Assembly: GCA_937136455.1 (NCBI GenBank)
Contig: CAKZOO010000033.1
Span: 1 to 38,646, forward strand
Reading direction: 5' to 3'
Length of the DNA: 38,646 bases
Source of the DNA: an uncultured Flavobacteriaceae bacterium
GTDB lineage: Bacteria > Bacteroidota > Bacteroidia > Flavobacteriales > Flavobacteriaceae
Below, piece after piece: positions 1-8,537 of this stretch. Numbering within the stretch: position 1 is the first letter of the stretch; every line of letters starts with the position of its first letter. Below the pieces are notes generated by a model, which was not told where the DNA came from, did no database searches, and saw nothing but the letters and a program-made list of their open reading frames with translations. The position numbers and the translations under genes were made by a program.

Positions 1-362
1 ATACTACCAGATCCAGAAAGGGTCATTCCATTGATTTCTTTTACTGGAATTGTAACTAAAATTGGAGTTTTTCTAGAAGGAATGAGCTCGATTAATCGTT
101 TTGTTTTAACTGTAAGAGTACCATTATCAACAAAAACCTCAATGTTTTCCAAAAGATTTGATTCTCCACTTAGTTCAATACTACCTTCTGTTCCGCGAAC
201 TAGGGTAGTGTCAAAAAAACCTGATATTTTAACATTGTCGTAATCACCGACATTTCTTACGATGTTAGTAGTGTCTCCATTCCCTCTGATTTTTTTACCC
301 CATTGAGCTTGAGTAGGGATACTAACTAAGGCTAATGCAATAAGTATGACTATTTTTTTCAT
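1..362 (-). CDS. Head GIN domain (DUF2807-like) secreted protein, partial (C-terminus beyond window)
   Basis: Reading on the minus strand from an ATG at 362 gives an open frame that runs off the window edge, about 120 residues. It starts with a typical signal peptide (MKKIVILIALALVSIPTQAQ), so the product should be exported. The rest is beta-rich with alternating short strands, including the stretch ISGFFDTTLVRGTEGSIELS and the segment LTLSGSGS-like at the edge, as in DUF2807 putative auto-transporter/adhesin head domains of Bacteroidota. It is the last visible gene of the ECF sigma operon, 16 nt after the preceding stop. Function is unknown. The family call rests on pattern recognition of a partial sequence. 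Confidence 0.75.
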   Translation of the reverse strand, partial: MKKIVILIALALVSIPTQAQWGKKIRGNGDTTNIVRNVGDYDNVKISGFFDTTLVRGTEGSIELSGESNLLENIEVFVDNGTLTVKTKRLIELIPSRKTPILVTIPVKEINGMTLSGSGS

Positions 363-378
363 GATCTATTATTTATTA

Positions 379-1461
379 TTAATTGAATTTTTTTCTGAAT
401 TTGATGTGACCATATGAGGAATTGATATTGATTGAATGATCAGAAGATGATCTTCCAAAACTTCCCTTGAGGTGTTTAGAGCTCGATTTTTCATTTCTGT
501 AATCCAGATTGAATAAATCGTCGTTAAGGCCTTCTACATCGGTGTATTTGGAATTGATTTCAAAATTAAAATTGGAAGCCTCTTCGTATCCAATTTTAAC
601 ACCAGTGTAATCGGTATCAAGGGTTAAGGATTCTAAAGCATCGGATACCAATCCAATCGTAATCTTACCGTAATCGGCACTTAAGTTGGCAGCTTTTCCA
701 AGAAGATCAACTCTGATATCAGCGTAATCACTATCACCTTCTAAACTATTAATAGCTTCTATGGTTAGCCCTCCGTAGTCTAGATCATAACTTCCTTTGA
801 TGGCTTTACCTAGGTTGATATGACTATAGTCTGCGTTAAGGGTAAAGGTTTCAAGTTCACCGACAGAAAAGTCAGAATAGTCCAAAGAAATCCCAGCGTT
901 TTTGATGTAGTCAGCTTCTAATTTTGAATAATCCATATCGATTTCATTACGCTCATTGAGAAGGGTTCCCAAAACAATCTTACCGTAATCGTGAGTTAAT
1001 TTTACTTCACCCTTAGACTCTTCGATATAAGTATCTCCGTATTTGTTTTTAATATCGAGCTTACTTGAAATAGGAACATGGATATAGTAGTTGATTTTGT
1101 AATTGACATTGGAATTAAACCAATTAAACCAACTATTGCTACTTTCAATATGAGTTTTGGCAAAAACAAGAGATTGATTTCCTCTAAATTCAATATCGAT
1201 ATCATCTAATTTATCCTCAACTCTGGATTCATTATTTCCAGTTACACGGATCACCACTTCGATAGAAATCTCATCGCGATCCCAAGGGCTGATTTCAACA
1301 TTGCCGTACTTGTTTTCAACTACTAGCTTTGCGTCAGAATTGACATTGTAAGATTTTGATAGCTTTTTCTCTCGTGTATAGCGCCCTTCAAAATCATTGG
1401 CAAAAATGATCGAAGGAACGATCAAAGAAAGAATTAATAAGTGTTTAATAAGCAGTTTCAT
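379..1461 (-). CDS. Secreted beta-repeat protein (DUF4097-like), 360 aa
   Basis: A 360-residue protein with an N-terminal signal peptide (MKLLIKHLLILSLIVPSIIFA, cleavage likely before ND). The mature part opens with a strand-rich segment (KYGNVEISPWDRDEISIEV, about residues 50-70) that resembles DUF4097/adhesin-like proteins. From about residue 140 to 310 it repeats a short unit with a Tyr-Gly, Tyr-Ser or Tyr-Ala turn followed by two hydrophobic strands (DYGKIVLG, DYSHINLG, DYGGLTIE, DYADIRVD, DYGKITIG, DYTGVKIG), spaced roughly 15-25 residues. This suggests a beta-solenoid. It lies 4 nt after the single-TM gene and 16 nt before the DUF2807 gene, so all are probably co-transcribed with the ECF sigma factor. 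Location is probably periplasm or outer surface. The biochemical role is unknown. Confidence 0.8.
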   Translation of the reverse strand: MKLLIKHLLILSLIVPSIIFANDFEGRYTREKKLSKSYNVNSDAKLVVENKYGNVEISPWDRDEISIEVVIRVTGNNESRVEDKLDDIDIEFRGNQSLVFAKTHIESSNSWFNWFNSNVNYKINYYIHVPISSKLDIKNKYGDTYIEESKGEVKLTHDYGKIVLGTLLNERNEIDMDYSKLEADYIKNAGISLDYSDFSVGELETFTLNADYSHINLGKAIKGSYDLDYGGLTIEAINSLEGDSDYADIRVDLLGKAANLSADYGKITIGLVSDALESLTLDTDYTGVKIGYEEASNFNFEINSKYTDVEGLNDDLFNLDYRNEKSSSKHLKGSFGRSSSDHSININSSYGHIKFRKKFN

Positions 1462-1465
1462 CTTT

Positions 1466-1957
1466 TTATTGTTTTATTTCATTTAAATCTATTGTTAATC
1501 GATCGAGGACTTGTAGCCTCGAGTTGTAGTTGTCAGTCATCGCTTTAATAATCTGTTGGGGATCACCACCTTCTTTTAAATCTTTATACAATAATTGAGC
1601 ATCTTGTTCTAATTCGGAAAGCTCGGCCAACGCATCGAGAATCACGATGCGCTCTTCTTGGGTGGTATATTGATCTAAATCACTGGTCTTTTCTTCTATG
1701 ATACTATTGAAATACTGAGAAAAGGAGGCTATTTCAATTTGAGTAGGATCTGGTTGTGACAGTTTTCCAACACCGTAAACACTCAAAAGGACTCCAATTG
1801 CTGCGGCAATTCTAATAAACGGGAACCTTGGTTTTCTAGTTGAGTTCTTCTTTAGTTTTTTTGCAAAACGCTTTTCATGTCCCTTTTGAGGTTCTCTCGA
1901 ATTTAAATTTTCGAGTTCCATCTCATTTATTGCTTCTATTACGAAATCTTCTTCCAT
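1466..1957 (-). CDS. Single-pass membrane protein after ECF sigma factor (possible anti-sigma factor)
   Basis: A 163-residue protein with a charged N-terminal part (about 45 residues, rich in Glu, Lys and Arg), one hydrophobic segment at about residues 47-66 (IRIAAAIGVLLSVYGVGKL) and a C-terminal acidic helical part with coiled-coil character. The start overlaps the 3' end of the sigma gene by 19 nt, implying translational coupling. Position and topology (cytosolic N-terminus, one TM, extracytoplasmic C-terminus) match an anti-sigma factor. I see no His-Cys zinc motif of the ZAS type and no other recognisable domain. The anti-sigma role is therefore inference from context. Confidence 0.7.
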   Translation of the reverse strand: MEEDFVIEAINEMELENLNSREPQKGHEKRFAKKLKKNSTRKPRFPFIRIAAAIGVLLSVYGVGKLSQPDPTQIEIASFSQYFNSIIEEKTSDLDQYTTQEERIVILDALAELSELEQDAQLLYKDLKEGGDPQQIIKAMTDNYNSRLQVLDRLTIDLNEIKQ

Positions 1958-2505
1958 TTTGGATCATTTGTTATTTCAGTTCTCAATTTATCTTTTGCTC
2001 TTGATAGCAAGGTTCTGCTATTTCCTTCTGTAATCTCAAGTATTTCTGCGATTTCTTTATAATCGTAGCCCTCGATCAGATTTAGAGTGAGCGTCATTGC
2101 ATAACGTTCGTTTAAGCTTTTAATCTTAGCGTAGATCCACCTTGTTTTATCGGTGTGATCTTCTCTAGAATGATCATTAATAGGCTCTTGAACTCTTGAC
2201 TCATCAATAGAAAGCCAATTTTCTTTGACCTTTTTTCGATACTCAGCAATACTCTTATTGATGACTATCTTTTTGAGCCATGCTCCAAAACTCACTTCAC
2301 CTTTATACTGATCTAATTTTTCAAAGGCCGCTAAGAAGGATTCTTGCATTACATCTTCAGCTAGAGCATCTTCTTTGACAATTCGAAGAGCCGTATTAAA
2401 CATAGCCTTGTAGTACAACTGATAGAGTTGTAGTTGGGCTTTCTCTACTCCGTTTTTACAGGCGTCGAGTAAAAGGGCTAGTTCTTTGCTGTTGGCTCGG
2501 TTCAA
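1939..2505 (-). CDS. RNA polymerase sigma factor, sigma-70 family, ECF type
   Basis: A 188-residue ECF sigma factor. Region 2 covers about residues 20-85, with ALRIVKEDALAEDVMQESFL and the typical FGAWLKKIVINKSI. Region 4 covers about residues 125-180 and contains the helix-turn-helix EGYDYKEIAEILEITEGNSRTLLSRAK. It would direct RNA polymerase to a small regulon, probably its own operon. No ATG is available between the upstream in-frame stop and the conserved region, so TTG at 2505 (LNRANSKELALLL, read as Met) is the best start. The downstream genes encode a single-TM protein and two exported beta-rich proteins, suggesting an envelope-related response. Nothing in the sequence identifies the inducing signal. 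Confidence 0.9.
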   Translation of the reverse strand: MNRANSKELALLLDACKNGVEKAQLQLYQLYYKAMFNTALRIVKEDALAEDVMQESFLAAFEKLDQYKGEVSFGAWLKKIVINKSIAEYRKKVKENWLSIDESRVQEPINDHSREDHTDKTRWIYAKIKSLNERYAMTLTLNLIEGYDYKEIAEILEITEGNSRTLLSRAKDKLRTEITNDPKWKKIS

Positions 2506-2541
2506 AAATCTTAGTTCTTTGTATTAATGATGCATCAGAAT

Positions 2542-2576
2542 CAAAAATGTTACACTTATTGATTAAAAAAATCAAA
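2542..2576 (-). promoter_or_regulatory. Possible promoter of the ECF sigma operon
   Basis: On the minus strand a TTTG (2576-2573) is followed after 23 nt by CATTTTTG (2549-2542). This is one mismatch from the Bacteroidota -7 consensus TAnnTTTG. Transcription would begin around 2537, about 30 nt before the TTG start. Spacing is at the upper limit, so this is tentative. The rest of the 2506-2723 intergenic region shows no clear promoter for lon. Confidence 0.3.
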
Positions 2577-2723
2577 TTGGCACAGGAATTGTCTAATAAA
2601 GGTAGTAATAGCAAGTGAATTTCCTCTAGATGTTTGTGAATTAACTGCTTATTACATTAACATGAAATTTAATTTAAAGTTGTAATGCATTTAAAGATGA
2701 CATTATGACGTTAAAATATACCT

Positions 2724-5177
2724 ATGAAAGATCGAAAATTTTTAAGTATTGACAGTATGTCATTTCAGGGATTGGACGAAGATGCTGATTTAATTCCGTT
2801 GATGACACCTGAAGATGAAGAGGAAATTAATAGGGAACCGCTTCCGGATACCTTGCCGATACTACCTTTAAAGAATACAGTGTTGTTTCCAGGGGTTGTA
2901 GTGCCTATTACTGCTGGTCGCGATAAATCCATTCAACTCTTAAACGATGCAAATAACGGTTCCAAAGTAATTGGTGTAGTGGCTCAAAAGGATGAAAACG
3001 TTGAAAATCCAACAGGAGAAGATATTTATCACACGGGTGTAGTCGCTCGTATATTAAGAGTCTTAAAAATGCCTGATGGAAATACAACAGTCATTATTCA
3101 GGGAAAAAAACCTTTTGAAATAACTGAAATCGTATCAGAAACTCCCTACTTACAAGCATTGGTAAAACCATCCTCTTGGACCAAGCCAGAAGTGTCTGAT
3201 AATGAGTTTAACGCCATTATTGAATCGATTAAGGAGTTAGCTCTAAAGATTATTAAAAACAATCCTAACTTGCCTTCGGAGGCATCATTTGCCATCAAAA
3301 ATATCGAGAGTAATTCATTTCTAATCAATTTTGTTTGTTCCAATCTCAGTATCTCAGTTAAGGAAAAGCAAGAACTTTTAGAACTTAAGGATTTAACCGA
3401 GCGTGCTTTGGCGACTTTGAAGTTTATGAATTTAGAGTTACAGAGGCTTCAGCTTAAAAACGATATCCAATCTAAAGTTAGAACTGATTTGGATCAGCAA
3501 CAACGCGACTACTTCTTACATCAACAACTCAAGACCATTCAAGAAGAACTCGGAGGGGTTTCTTATGAAGAAGAAGTTAATGAAATGGCTGAGAAGGCTA
3601 AAACGAAAAAATGGTCTAAAAAAATAGGAGAGCATTTTGATAAAGAGCTTTCAAAGCTTCAACGCATGAATCCTCAAGTCGCTGAATATGGAATTCAACG
3701 CAATTATTTAGAGCTTTTTTTGGAGCTTCCATGGAATGATTATTCTACTGATTCTTTTGACTTAAAGAGAGCCCAAAAAATATTAGACAGAGATCATTTT
3801 GGACTTGAAGAAGTCAAAAAGAGAATTATCGAACACTTAGCAGTTCTCAAACTCAGGAACGATATGAAGTCGCCGATTATTTGTTTGTATGGACCTCCGG
3901 GTGTGGGTAAGACCTCGCTAGGGAAATCAGTTGCTGAAGCACTAGGAAGATCTTACGTTCGTATGTCATTGGGTGGTCTTCGTGACGAGGCAGAGATCAG
4001 AGGACACCGTAAGACCTATATAGGTGCGATGCCTGGAAGAATTATTCAGAATATCAAAAAAGCAGAGACTTCGAATCCTGTTTTTATTCTCGATGAGATC
4101 GATAAACTCAGCAGTAGTTTTCAAGGAGATCCTTCATCAGCAATGCTTGAAGTTTTAGATCCAGAACAAAACAGTGAGTTTTACGACAACTTCTTGGAGA
4201 TGGGTTACGATCTGTCTAAGGTGATGTTTATCGCTACGGCTAATAATTTATCGACCATTCAACCAGCTCTTTTAGATCGAATGGAACTCATCAATGTGAG
4301 TGGTTATACCATAGAGGAAAAGGTGGAGATTGCTAAAAGACATCTCTTGCCAAAACAGCTCAAAGAACACGGTTTATCAACTGATGATTTAAAGATTGCA
4401 AAGCCTCAATTGGAAAAGATTGTGGAAGGCTATACCAGAGAGTCCGGTGTGAGAACTCTTGAAAAGCAGATTGCGAAGATGGTTAGAAATGCTGCTAAGT
4501 CAATCGCTATGGAAGAAGAGTACGATCTTAAGGTTACCAATGATCAAATTGAAAAGGTATTGGGAGTTCCTCGCTTAGAGCGTGATAAATATGAAAACAA
4601 TGAAGTTGCAGGGGTGGTTACTGGATTGGCATGGACTAGAGTAGGAGGAGATATCTTATTTATTGAATCGACTCTTTCAAAAGGAAAGGGCATGTTATCT
4701 ATCACCGGAAACCTCGGAAAGGTCATGAAAGAATCGGCAACGATTGCCTTGGAATACATCAAGGCTAACGCAGACAATTTTGGATTAGCTCCTGAACTGT
4801 TTGATCGTTACAATATTCACATACACGTCCCTGAAGGAGCTACTCCAAAAGATGGACCAAGTGCTGGTATTACGATGCTGACTTCATTGATTTCGCTTTT
4901 AACCCAGCGCAAAGTAAAGAGTAAATTGGCGATGACAGGTGAAATTACCTTACGCGGTAAAGTTTTACCAGTAGGAGGAATCAAAGAAAAGATCTTAGCA
5001 GCGAAAAGAGCGCGAATCAAGGAGATTATTCTCTGTGAAGAGAACAAAAAAGATATCCTTGAAATCAACGAAAAATATTTAAAAGGTTTAACTTTCCATT
5101 ATGTAAGTGAAATGAGTGAAGTCATTGATCTAGCACTTACAAAACAAAAAGTGAAAAACGCTAAAGACCTCAAATAG
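2724..5177 (+). CDS. lon: ATP-dependent endopeptidase Lon (La)
   Basis: An 817-residue Lon of normal length for Bacteroidota. The N-terminal LonB/PUA-like substrate domain starts at about residue 45 ([19 protein letters not shown]). The central AAA+ module has Walker [10 protein letters not shown] at about 390-398 and Walker [10 protein letters not shown]. The C-terminal protease domain has the Ser-Lys dyad: Ser713 in PKDGPSAGI and Lys756 in GGIKEK, separated by the usual 43 residues. It degrades misfolded and regulatory proteins in the cytosol using ATP. The start ATG at 2724 is followed by a short non-conserved extension, which is common in this phylum. The stop is directly followed by the cmk start with no gap. 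No promoter is obvious upstream. Confidence 0.98.
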   Translation: MKDRKFLSIDSMSFQGLDEDADLIPLMTPEDEEEINREPLPDTLPILPLKNTVLFPGVVVPITAGRDKSIQLLNDANNGSKVIGVVAQKDENVENPTGEDIYHTGVVARILRVLKMPDGNTTVIIQGKKPFEITEIVSETPYLQALVKPSSWTKPEVSDNEFNAIIESIKELALKIIKNNPNLPSEASFAIKNIESNSFLINFVCSNLSISVKEKQELLELKDLTERALATLKFMNLELQRLQLKNDIQSKVRTDLDQQQRDYFLHQQLKTIQEELGGVSYEEEVNEMAEKAKTKKWSKKIGEHFDKELSKLQRMNPQVAEYGIQRNYLELFLELPWNDYSTDSFDLKRAQKILDRDHFGLEEVKKRIIEHLAVLKLRNDMKSPIICLYGPPGVGKTSLGKSVAEALGRSYVRMSLGGLRDEAEIRGHRKTYIGAMPGRIIQNIKKAETSNPVFILDEIDKLSSSFQGDPSSAMLEVLDPEQNSEFYDNFLEMGYDLSKVMFIATANNLSTIQPALLDRMELINVSGYTIEEKVEIAKRHLLPKQLKEHGLSTDDLKIAKPQLEKIVEGYTRESGVRTLEKQIAKMVRNAAKSIAMEEEYDLKVTNDQIEKVLGVPRLERDKYENNEVAGVVTGLAWTRVGGDILFIESTLSKGKGMLSITGNLGKVMKESATIALEYIKANADNFGLAPELFDRYNIHIHVPEGATPKDGPSAGITMLTSLISLLTQRKVKSKLAMTGEITLRGKVLPVGGIKEKILAAKRARIKEIILCEENKKDILEINEKYLKGLTFHYVSEMSEVIDLALTKQKVKNAKDLK

Positions 5178-5870
5178 TTGAATCATAAAAAGATCACCAT
5201 AGCGATAGATGGCTATTCATCTACAGGAAAAAGTACCATGGCAAAGCAATTGGCTAAGTCATTAGGATATATTTATGTAGATTCAGGAGCCATGTATCGC
5301 TCGGTGACTCTTTATGCGATGAATAACGGATTCATTAATGATCAAAAAGTAAATAAAGAAGCGTTGATTCAATCACTTTCAACGCTTTCAATAGAATTTG
5401 TTTTTAACGAACAAAAAGGTTTTTCAGATATCTATCTCAATGGTAAGGATGTGTCGGATCAAATTAGATCCATTGAGGTGTCCAATAAGGTCAGTATCAT
5501 TGCAGCAATTCCAGAAGTTCGATCTAAACTTGTTGCTATTCAACAAGAAATTGGTCAAAATAAAGGGGTCGTCATGGATGGAAGAGATATTGGAACAGTG
5601 GTTTTTCCAGATGCAGAGCTCAAATTTTTTGTCAGTTGTTCAGCTCAAATTAGAGCAGAACGAAGGTATAAAGAACTCATTAATTCAGGTGATCAAGTTA
5701 GTTTTGAAGAGGTCTTGCACAATATACAATCCAGAGACCAAATGGATACCACAAGAGCGGTTTCACCTTTAGTTCAGGCTGATGATGCTGTTGTAATTGA
5801 CAATTCCAATATGAGTCCAGAAGAACAATTAGAGCTCATCTTAAACTATGCACACCAAAAGATGCAATAA
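5178..5870 (+). CDS. cmk: (d)CMP kinase
   Basis: A 230-residue cytidylate kinase. It phosphorylates CMP and dCMP to the diphosphates with ATP, in pyrimidine salvage and nucleotide recycling. The P-loop GYSSTGKST is at residues 12-20. The CMP-binding stretch YVDSGAMYRS follows, DGRDIGTVVFPDA lies near 134-146, and the C-terminal RDQMDTTRAVSPL is typical of the family. The start must be TTG at 5178: the next in-frame ATG (residue 21) would remove the P-loop. That TTG touches the lon stop codon, so translation is probably coupled to lon. No Shine-Dalgarno sequence is visible. A weak hairpin with a T-run follows the gene. Confidence 0.95.
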   Translation: MNHKKITIAIDGYSSTGKSTMAKQLAKSLGYIYVDSGAMYRSVTLYAMNNGFINDQKVNKEALIQSLSTLSIEFVFNEQKGFSDIYLNGKDVSDQIRSIEVSNKVSIIAAIPEVRSKLVAIQQEIGQNKGVVMDGRDIGTVVFPDAELKFFVSCSAQIRAERRYKELINSGDQVSFEEVLHNIQSRDQMDTTRAVSPLVQADDAVVIDNSNMSPEEQLELILNYAHQKMQ

Positions 5871-5874
5871 AACT

Positions 5875-5905
5875 GAGTTTTTTAGAACTTAACTCACTCT
5901 TTTTT
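5875..5905 (+). terminator. Weak intrinsic terminator after cmk
   Basis: TGAGTT (5875-5880) pairs with AACTCA (5891-5896) around a 10-nt loop, followed by a short gap and a six-T run at 5900-5905. The stem is only six pairs and AT-rich, so read-through into rpsA is possible. Confidence 0.4.
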
Positions 5906-5916
5906 AGTCAATTATT

Positions 5917-5946
5917 TTGCATACCATTAAAATTAGATTAATTTTG
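5917..5946 (+). promoter_or_regulatory. Promoter of rpsA
   Basis: TTG at 5917-5919 (within TTTTG) and TAATTTTG at 5939-5946 are separated by 19 nt and match the Bacteroidota -33/-7 consensus (TTTG / TAnnTTTG) exactly. Transcription should start near 5951, leaving a leader of about 108 nt before rpsA. Confidence 0.75.
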
Positions 5947-5966
5947 CACTCCTTTTTAACATTAAA

Positions 5967-6040
5967 GAGAGTGGAAAAGGGATTATTTTAAAGATGTAAA
6001 ACACTTCCGATCGCTGTGTTAGCACTCTCAAGAGTCGGAA
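5967..6040 (+). promoter_or_regulatory. Structured 5' leader of rpsA with alternative pairings
   Basis: Within the predicted rpsA leader, TTCCGA (6005-6010) pairs perfectly with TCGGAA (6035-6040). Inside this, ACTC (6024-6027) can close a TCAA loop with GAGT (6032-6035), and GAGAGTG (5967-5973) is complementary to CACTCTC (6023-6029). The pairings are mutually exclusive in part. This would suit autogenous control by ribosomal protein S1, which is known in E. coli. That role here is inference. Confidence 0.4.
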
Positions 6041-6058
6041 TACAAAGTAAATCTTCAA

Positions 6059-7882
6059 ATGGCTGAAGAAAAATCTACCCCTGCTGCTGAAGAACAACAA
6101 GCAGCTCCTGTAGCTCAAGTAGAGACTACACAAAACACTCAAGAATTTTTAGACAATTTTAACTGGGATAAATACCAAGAAGGTATTGAGCGTGTTGATG
6201 AGTCTAAATTAGAGGAATTCGAAAAATTAGTTTCTGAAAATTTTGTCGATACTGCAGATGAAGATGTAGTTGTTGGAACAGTTGTTTATTTAACTGATCG
6301 TGAAGCAATCATCGATATCAACGCAAAATCAGAAGGTGTGATCTCATTAAATGAGTTCCGTTACAACCCAGATTTAAAAGTTGGTGACAAGGTTGAAGTA
6401 TTAATCGACATCAGAGAAGATAAAACTGGTCAATTAGTATTATCACACAGAAAAGCAAGAACTATCAAAGCATGGGATCGCGTAAACGATGCTCACGAAA
6501 AAGAAGTGATTGTAACTGGATTTGTTAAATGTAGAACTAAAGGAGGAATGATCGTTGACGTATTCGGAATCGAAGCGTTCTTACCAGGTTCTCAAATCGA
6601 TGTGAAGCCAATCCGTGATTACGATCAATACGTTGGTAAAAACATGGAATTCAAAGTGGTGAAAATCAACCACGAATTCAAAAACGTTGTTGTTTCTCAC
6701 AAAGCACTTATCGAAGCTGATATCGAGGAACAAAAGAAAGAAATCATCGGTCAATTAGAAAAAGGACAAGTTTTAGAAGGTGTTGTTAAAAACATCACTT
6801 CTTACGGAGTCTTTATCGACCTTGGTGGTGTTGATGGATTAATCCACATCACAGATCTTTCTTGGTCTAGAATTAACCATCCAAATGAAGTGGTTGAATT
6901 AGATCAAAAATTAAACGTTGTTATCTTAGACTTTGATGATAACAAATCAAGAATTCAATTAGGTCTTAAGCAATTAGAAAAACACCCATGGGAAGCTCTT
7001 GGAGAAGAGTTGACTGTTGGTGACAAAGTAAAAGGAAAAGTGGTTGTGATCGCTGATTACGGTGCTTTTGTTGAAGTTGCTGAAGGTGTTGAAGGTTTAG
7101 TTCACGTATCTGAAATGTCATGGTCTACACACTTGCGTTCAGCTCAAGACTTTGTAAAAGTTGGAGATGAAGTAGAAGCAGTTGTATTGACTTTAGATAG
7201 AGATGACCGTAAAATGTCATTAGGAATTAAGCAATTAACTCCAGATCCATGGACTGATATCACTGATAAATACCCTGTAGGTTCTAAACATAAAGGAATC
7301 GTTCGTAACTTTACTAACTTCGGAGTATTCGTAGAATTAGAAGAAGGAATTGACGGATTGATTTATATTTCTGATCTTTCTTGGACTAAGAAAATCAAGC
7401 ACCCATCTGAATTCGTTTCAGTTGGAGACACTTTAGAAGTAGTTGTATTAGAATTAGACGTTGAAGGTAGAAAATTAAGTCTTGGTCACAAGCAAACTAC
7501 TGACAACCCTTGGGATAAATACGAAACTGAATTCGCTTTAGAAACAGTTCACAAAGCAACAATTTCTGAAATCGTTGACAAAGGAGCTACCGTAGTTTTC
7601 AATGAAGATATCACTGCATTTGTACCACAACGTCACTTAGAGAAAGAAGATGGATCTAAGTTAGGAAAAGGTGATGAGGCAGAATTCAAAATCATTGAAT
7701 TCAACAAAGAATTCAAAAGAGTTGTAGCATCGCATACGGCTATCTTCAAGGAAGAAGAAAAACGTGCGGTTAAAGCTGCTGTTAGAAAACAAGCTGCTAA
7801 AGCTGAGGAAGCAAAACCAACGATTGGTGATGCTAATGAAGCGTTACAAGCTTTAAAAGATAAGATGGAAGGAAAAAATTAA
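6059..7882 (+). CDS. rpsA: 30S ribosomal protein S1
   Basis: A 607-residue S1 protein built of about six S1 (OB-fold) RNA-binding repeats from about residue 65 to 565. The best-conserved copies carry motifs such as YGVFIDLGGVDGLIHI, YGAFVEVAEGVEGLVHV and FGVFVELEEGIDGLIYI. It binds mRNA on the 30S subunit and helps initiation, which matters in a phylum that rarely uses Shine-Dalgarno pairing. The N-terminus (MAEEKSTPAAEEQQAAPVAQ) is a low-complexity acidic and Ala-rich tail. Codon use is strongly biased (TTA for Leu, AAC, TTC and GAC frequent), as expected for a highly expressed gene. It has its own promoter and a strong terminator, so it is effectively monocistronic. Confidence 0.97.
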   Translation: MAEEKSTPAAEEQQAAPVAQVETTQNTQEFLDNFNWDKYQEGIERVDESKLEEFEKLVSENFVDTADEDVVVGTVVYLTDREAIIDINAKSEGVISLNEFRYNPDLKVGDKVEVLIDIREDKTGQLVLSHRKARTIKAWDRVNDAHEKEVIVTGFVKCRTKGGMIVDVFGIEAFLPGSQIDVKPIRDYDQYVGKNMEFKVVKINHEFKNVVVSHKALIEADIEEQKKEIIGQLEKGQVLEGVVKNITSYGVFIDLGGVDGLIHITDLSWSRINHPNEVVELDQKLNVVILDFDDNKSRIQLGLKQLEKHPWEALGEELTVGDKVKGKVVVIADYGAFVEVAEGVEGLVHVSEMSWSTHLRSAQDFVKVGDEVEAVVLTLDRDDRKMSLGIKQLTPDPWTDITDKYPVGSKHKGIVRNFTNFGVFVELEEGIDGLIYISDLSWTKKIKHPSEFVSVGDTLEVVVLELDVEGRKLSLGHKQTTDNPWDKYETEFALETVHKATISEIVDKGATVVFNEDITAFVPQRHLEKEDGSKLGKGDEAEFKIIEFNKEFKRVVASHTAIFKEEEKRAVKAAVRKQAAKAEEAKPTIGDANEALQALKDKMEGKN

Positions 7883-7905
7883 TTCCCTAAATCTTAAATA
7901 GATAG

Positions 7906-7934
7906 AAGCCCGAGTTTAATACTCGGGCTTTTTT
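7906..7934 (+). terminator. Intrinsic terminator of rpsA
   Basis: AAGCCCGAGT (7906-7915) and ACTCGGGCTT (7921-7930) form a perfect 10-bp stem with a 5-nt loop, followed by a T-run to 7934. Confidence 0.9.
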
Positions 7935-7935
7935 A

Positions 7936-7966
7936 TTGGCATATGTTAAAAAATAGCTTAATTTTG
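7936..7966 (+). promoter_or_regulatory. Promoter of the pyrR-pyrB operon
   Basis: TTG at 7936-7938 and TAATTTTG at 7959-7966 are separated by 20 nt and match the Bacteroidota consensus. It sits immediately after the rpsA terminator. The predicted start near 7971 leaves only about 23 nt of untranslated leader before pyrR, too short for a PyrR-type attenuator. Confidence 0.7.
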
Positions 7967-7993
7967 TTACTCAAAGAGCTATATTACTAGCCT

Positions 7994-8530
7994 ATGAGCC
8001 AAAAAAAACTGCTTTCCGCACAAGAGATCAATATCATTCTTCACAGATTGGCTTGTCAGCTTTTAGAAAAACATCTCGATTTTTCAGAAACCTTACTAAT
8101 TGGATTACAACCTAGAGGATCGGCATTAGCGAAACGCCTTGTAAAGATTCTAAAGGAAGAGTATAAGGTAGAAGATATCAAATTAGGTTTTTTAGACATC
8201 ACTTTTTACAGAGATGATTTTAGAAGAGGCGATAAGACGCTTAAAGCAAATAAGACAGATATCAACTTCATTGTAGACGATAAGCGCGTTGTTCTTATCG
8301 ATGATGTCCTTTTTACTGGAAGGAGTATAAGAGCGGCACTGACGGCCTTACAATCATTTGGAAGACCCTTAGAAGTTGAACTCTTAACCTTGATCGACAG
8401 AAGGTTTAGTAGACATCTTCCTATTCAGCCTGATTACAGAGGGAGACAGGTCGATGTAATCAACGATGAAAAGGTTCAAGTATTGTGGGAAGAAGAGGAT
8501 GGTAAAGATATTGTGTATTTAGTAAATTGA
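7994..8530 (+). CDS. pyrR: PyrR: pyr operon regulator / uracil phosphoribosyltransferase
   Basis: A 178-residue type I phosphoribosyltransferase. The PRPP-binding loop VVLIDDVLFTGRS is at residues 99-111, and GLQPRGSALAKRL near 38-49 is the PyrR/UPRT-type N-terminal motif. PyrR proteins convert uracil plus PRPP to UMP, and in Firmicutes they also bind pyr mRNA to cause attenuation. The next gene, 7 nt downstream, is pyrB, so the link with pyrimidine synthesis is clear. The untranslated leader is too short for a classical PyrR attenuator, so any regulatory target must lie elsewhere, or the protein acts mainly in salvage. That last point is inference. Confidence 0.93.
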   Translation: MSQKKLLSAQEINIILHRLACQLLEKHLDFSETLLIGLQPRGSALAKRLVKILKEEYKVEDIKLGFLDITFYRDDFRRGDKTLKANKTDINFIVDDKRVVLIDDVLFTGRSIRAALTALQSFGRPLEVELLTLIDRRFSRHLPIQPDYRGRQVDVINDEKVQVLWEEEDGKDIVYLVN

Positions 8531-8537
8531 TAAATCT

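Noticed and set aside
2506..2723. Promoter for lon
   Set aside because: A TTTG occurs at 2633-2636 but no TAnnTTTG follows at usable spacing; no heat-shock-type element was recognised either.
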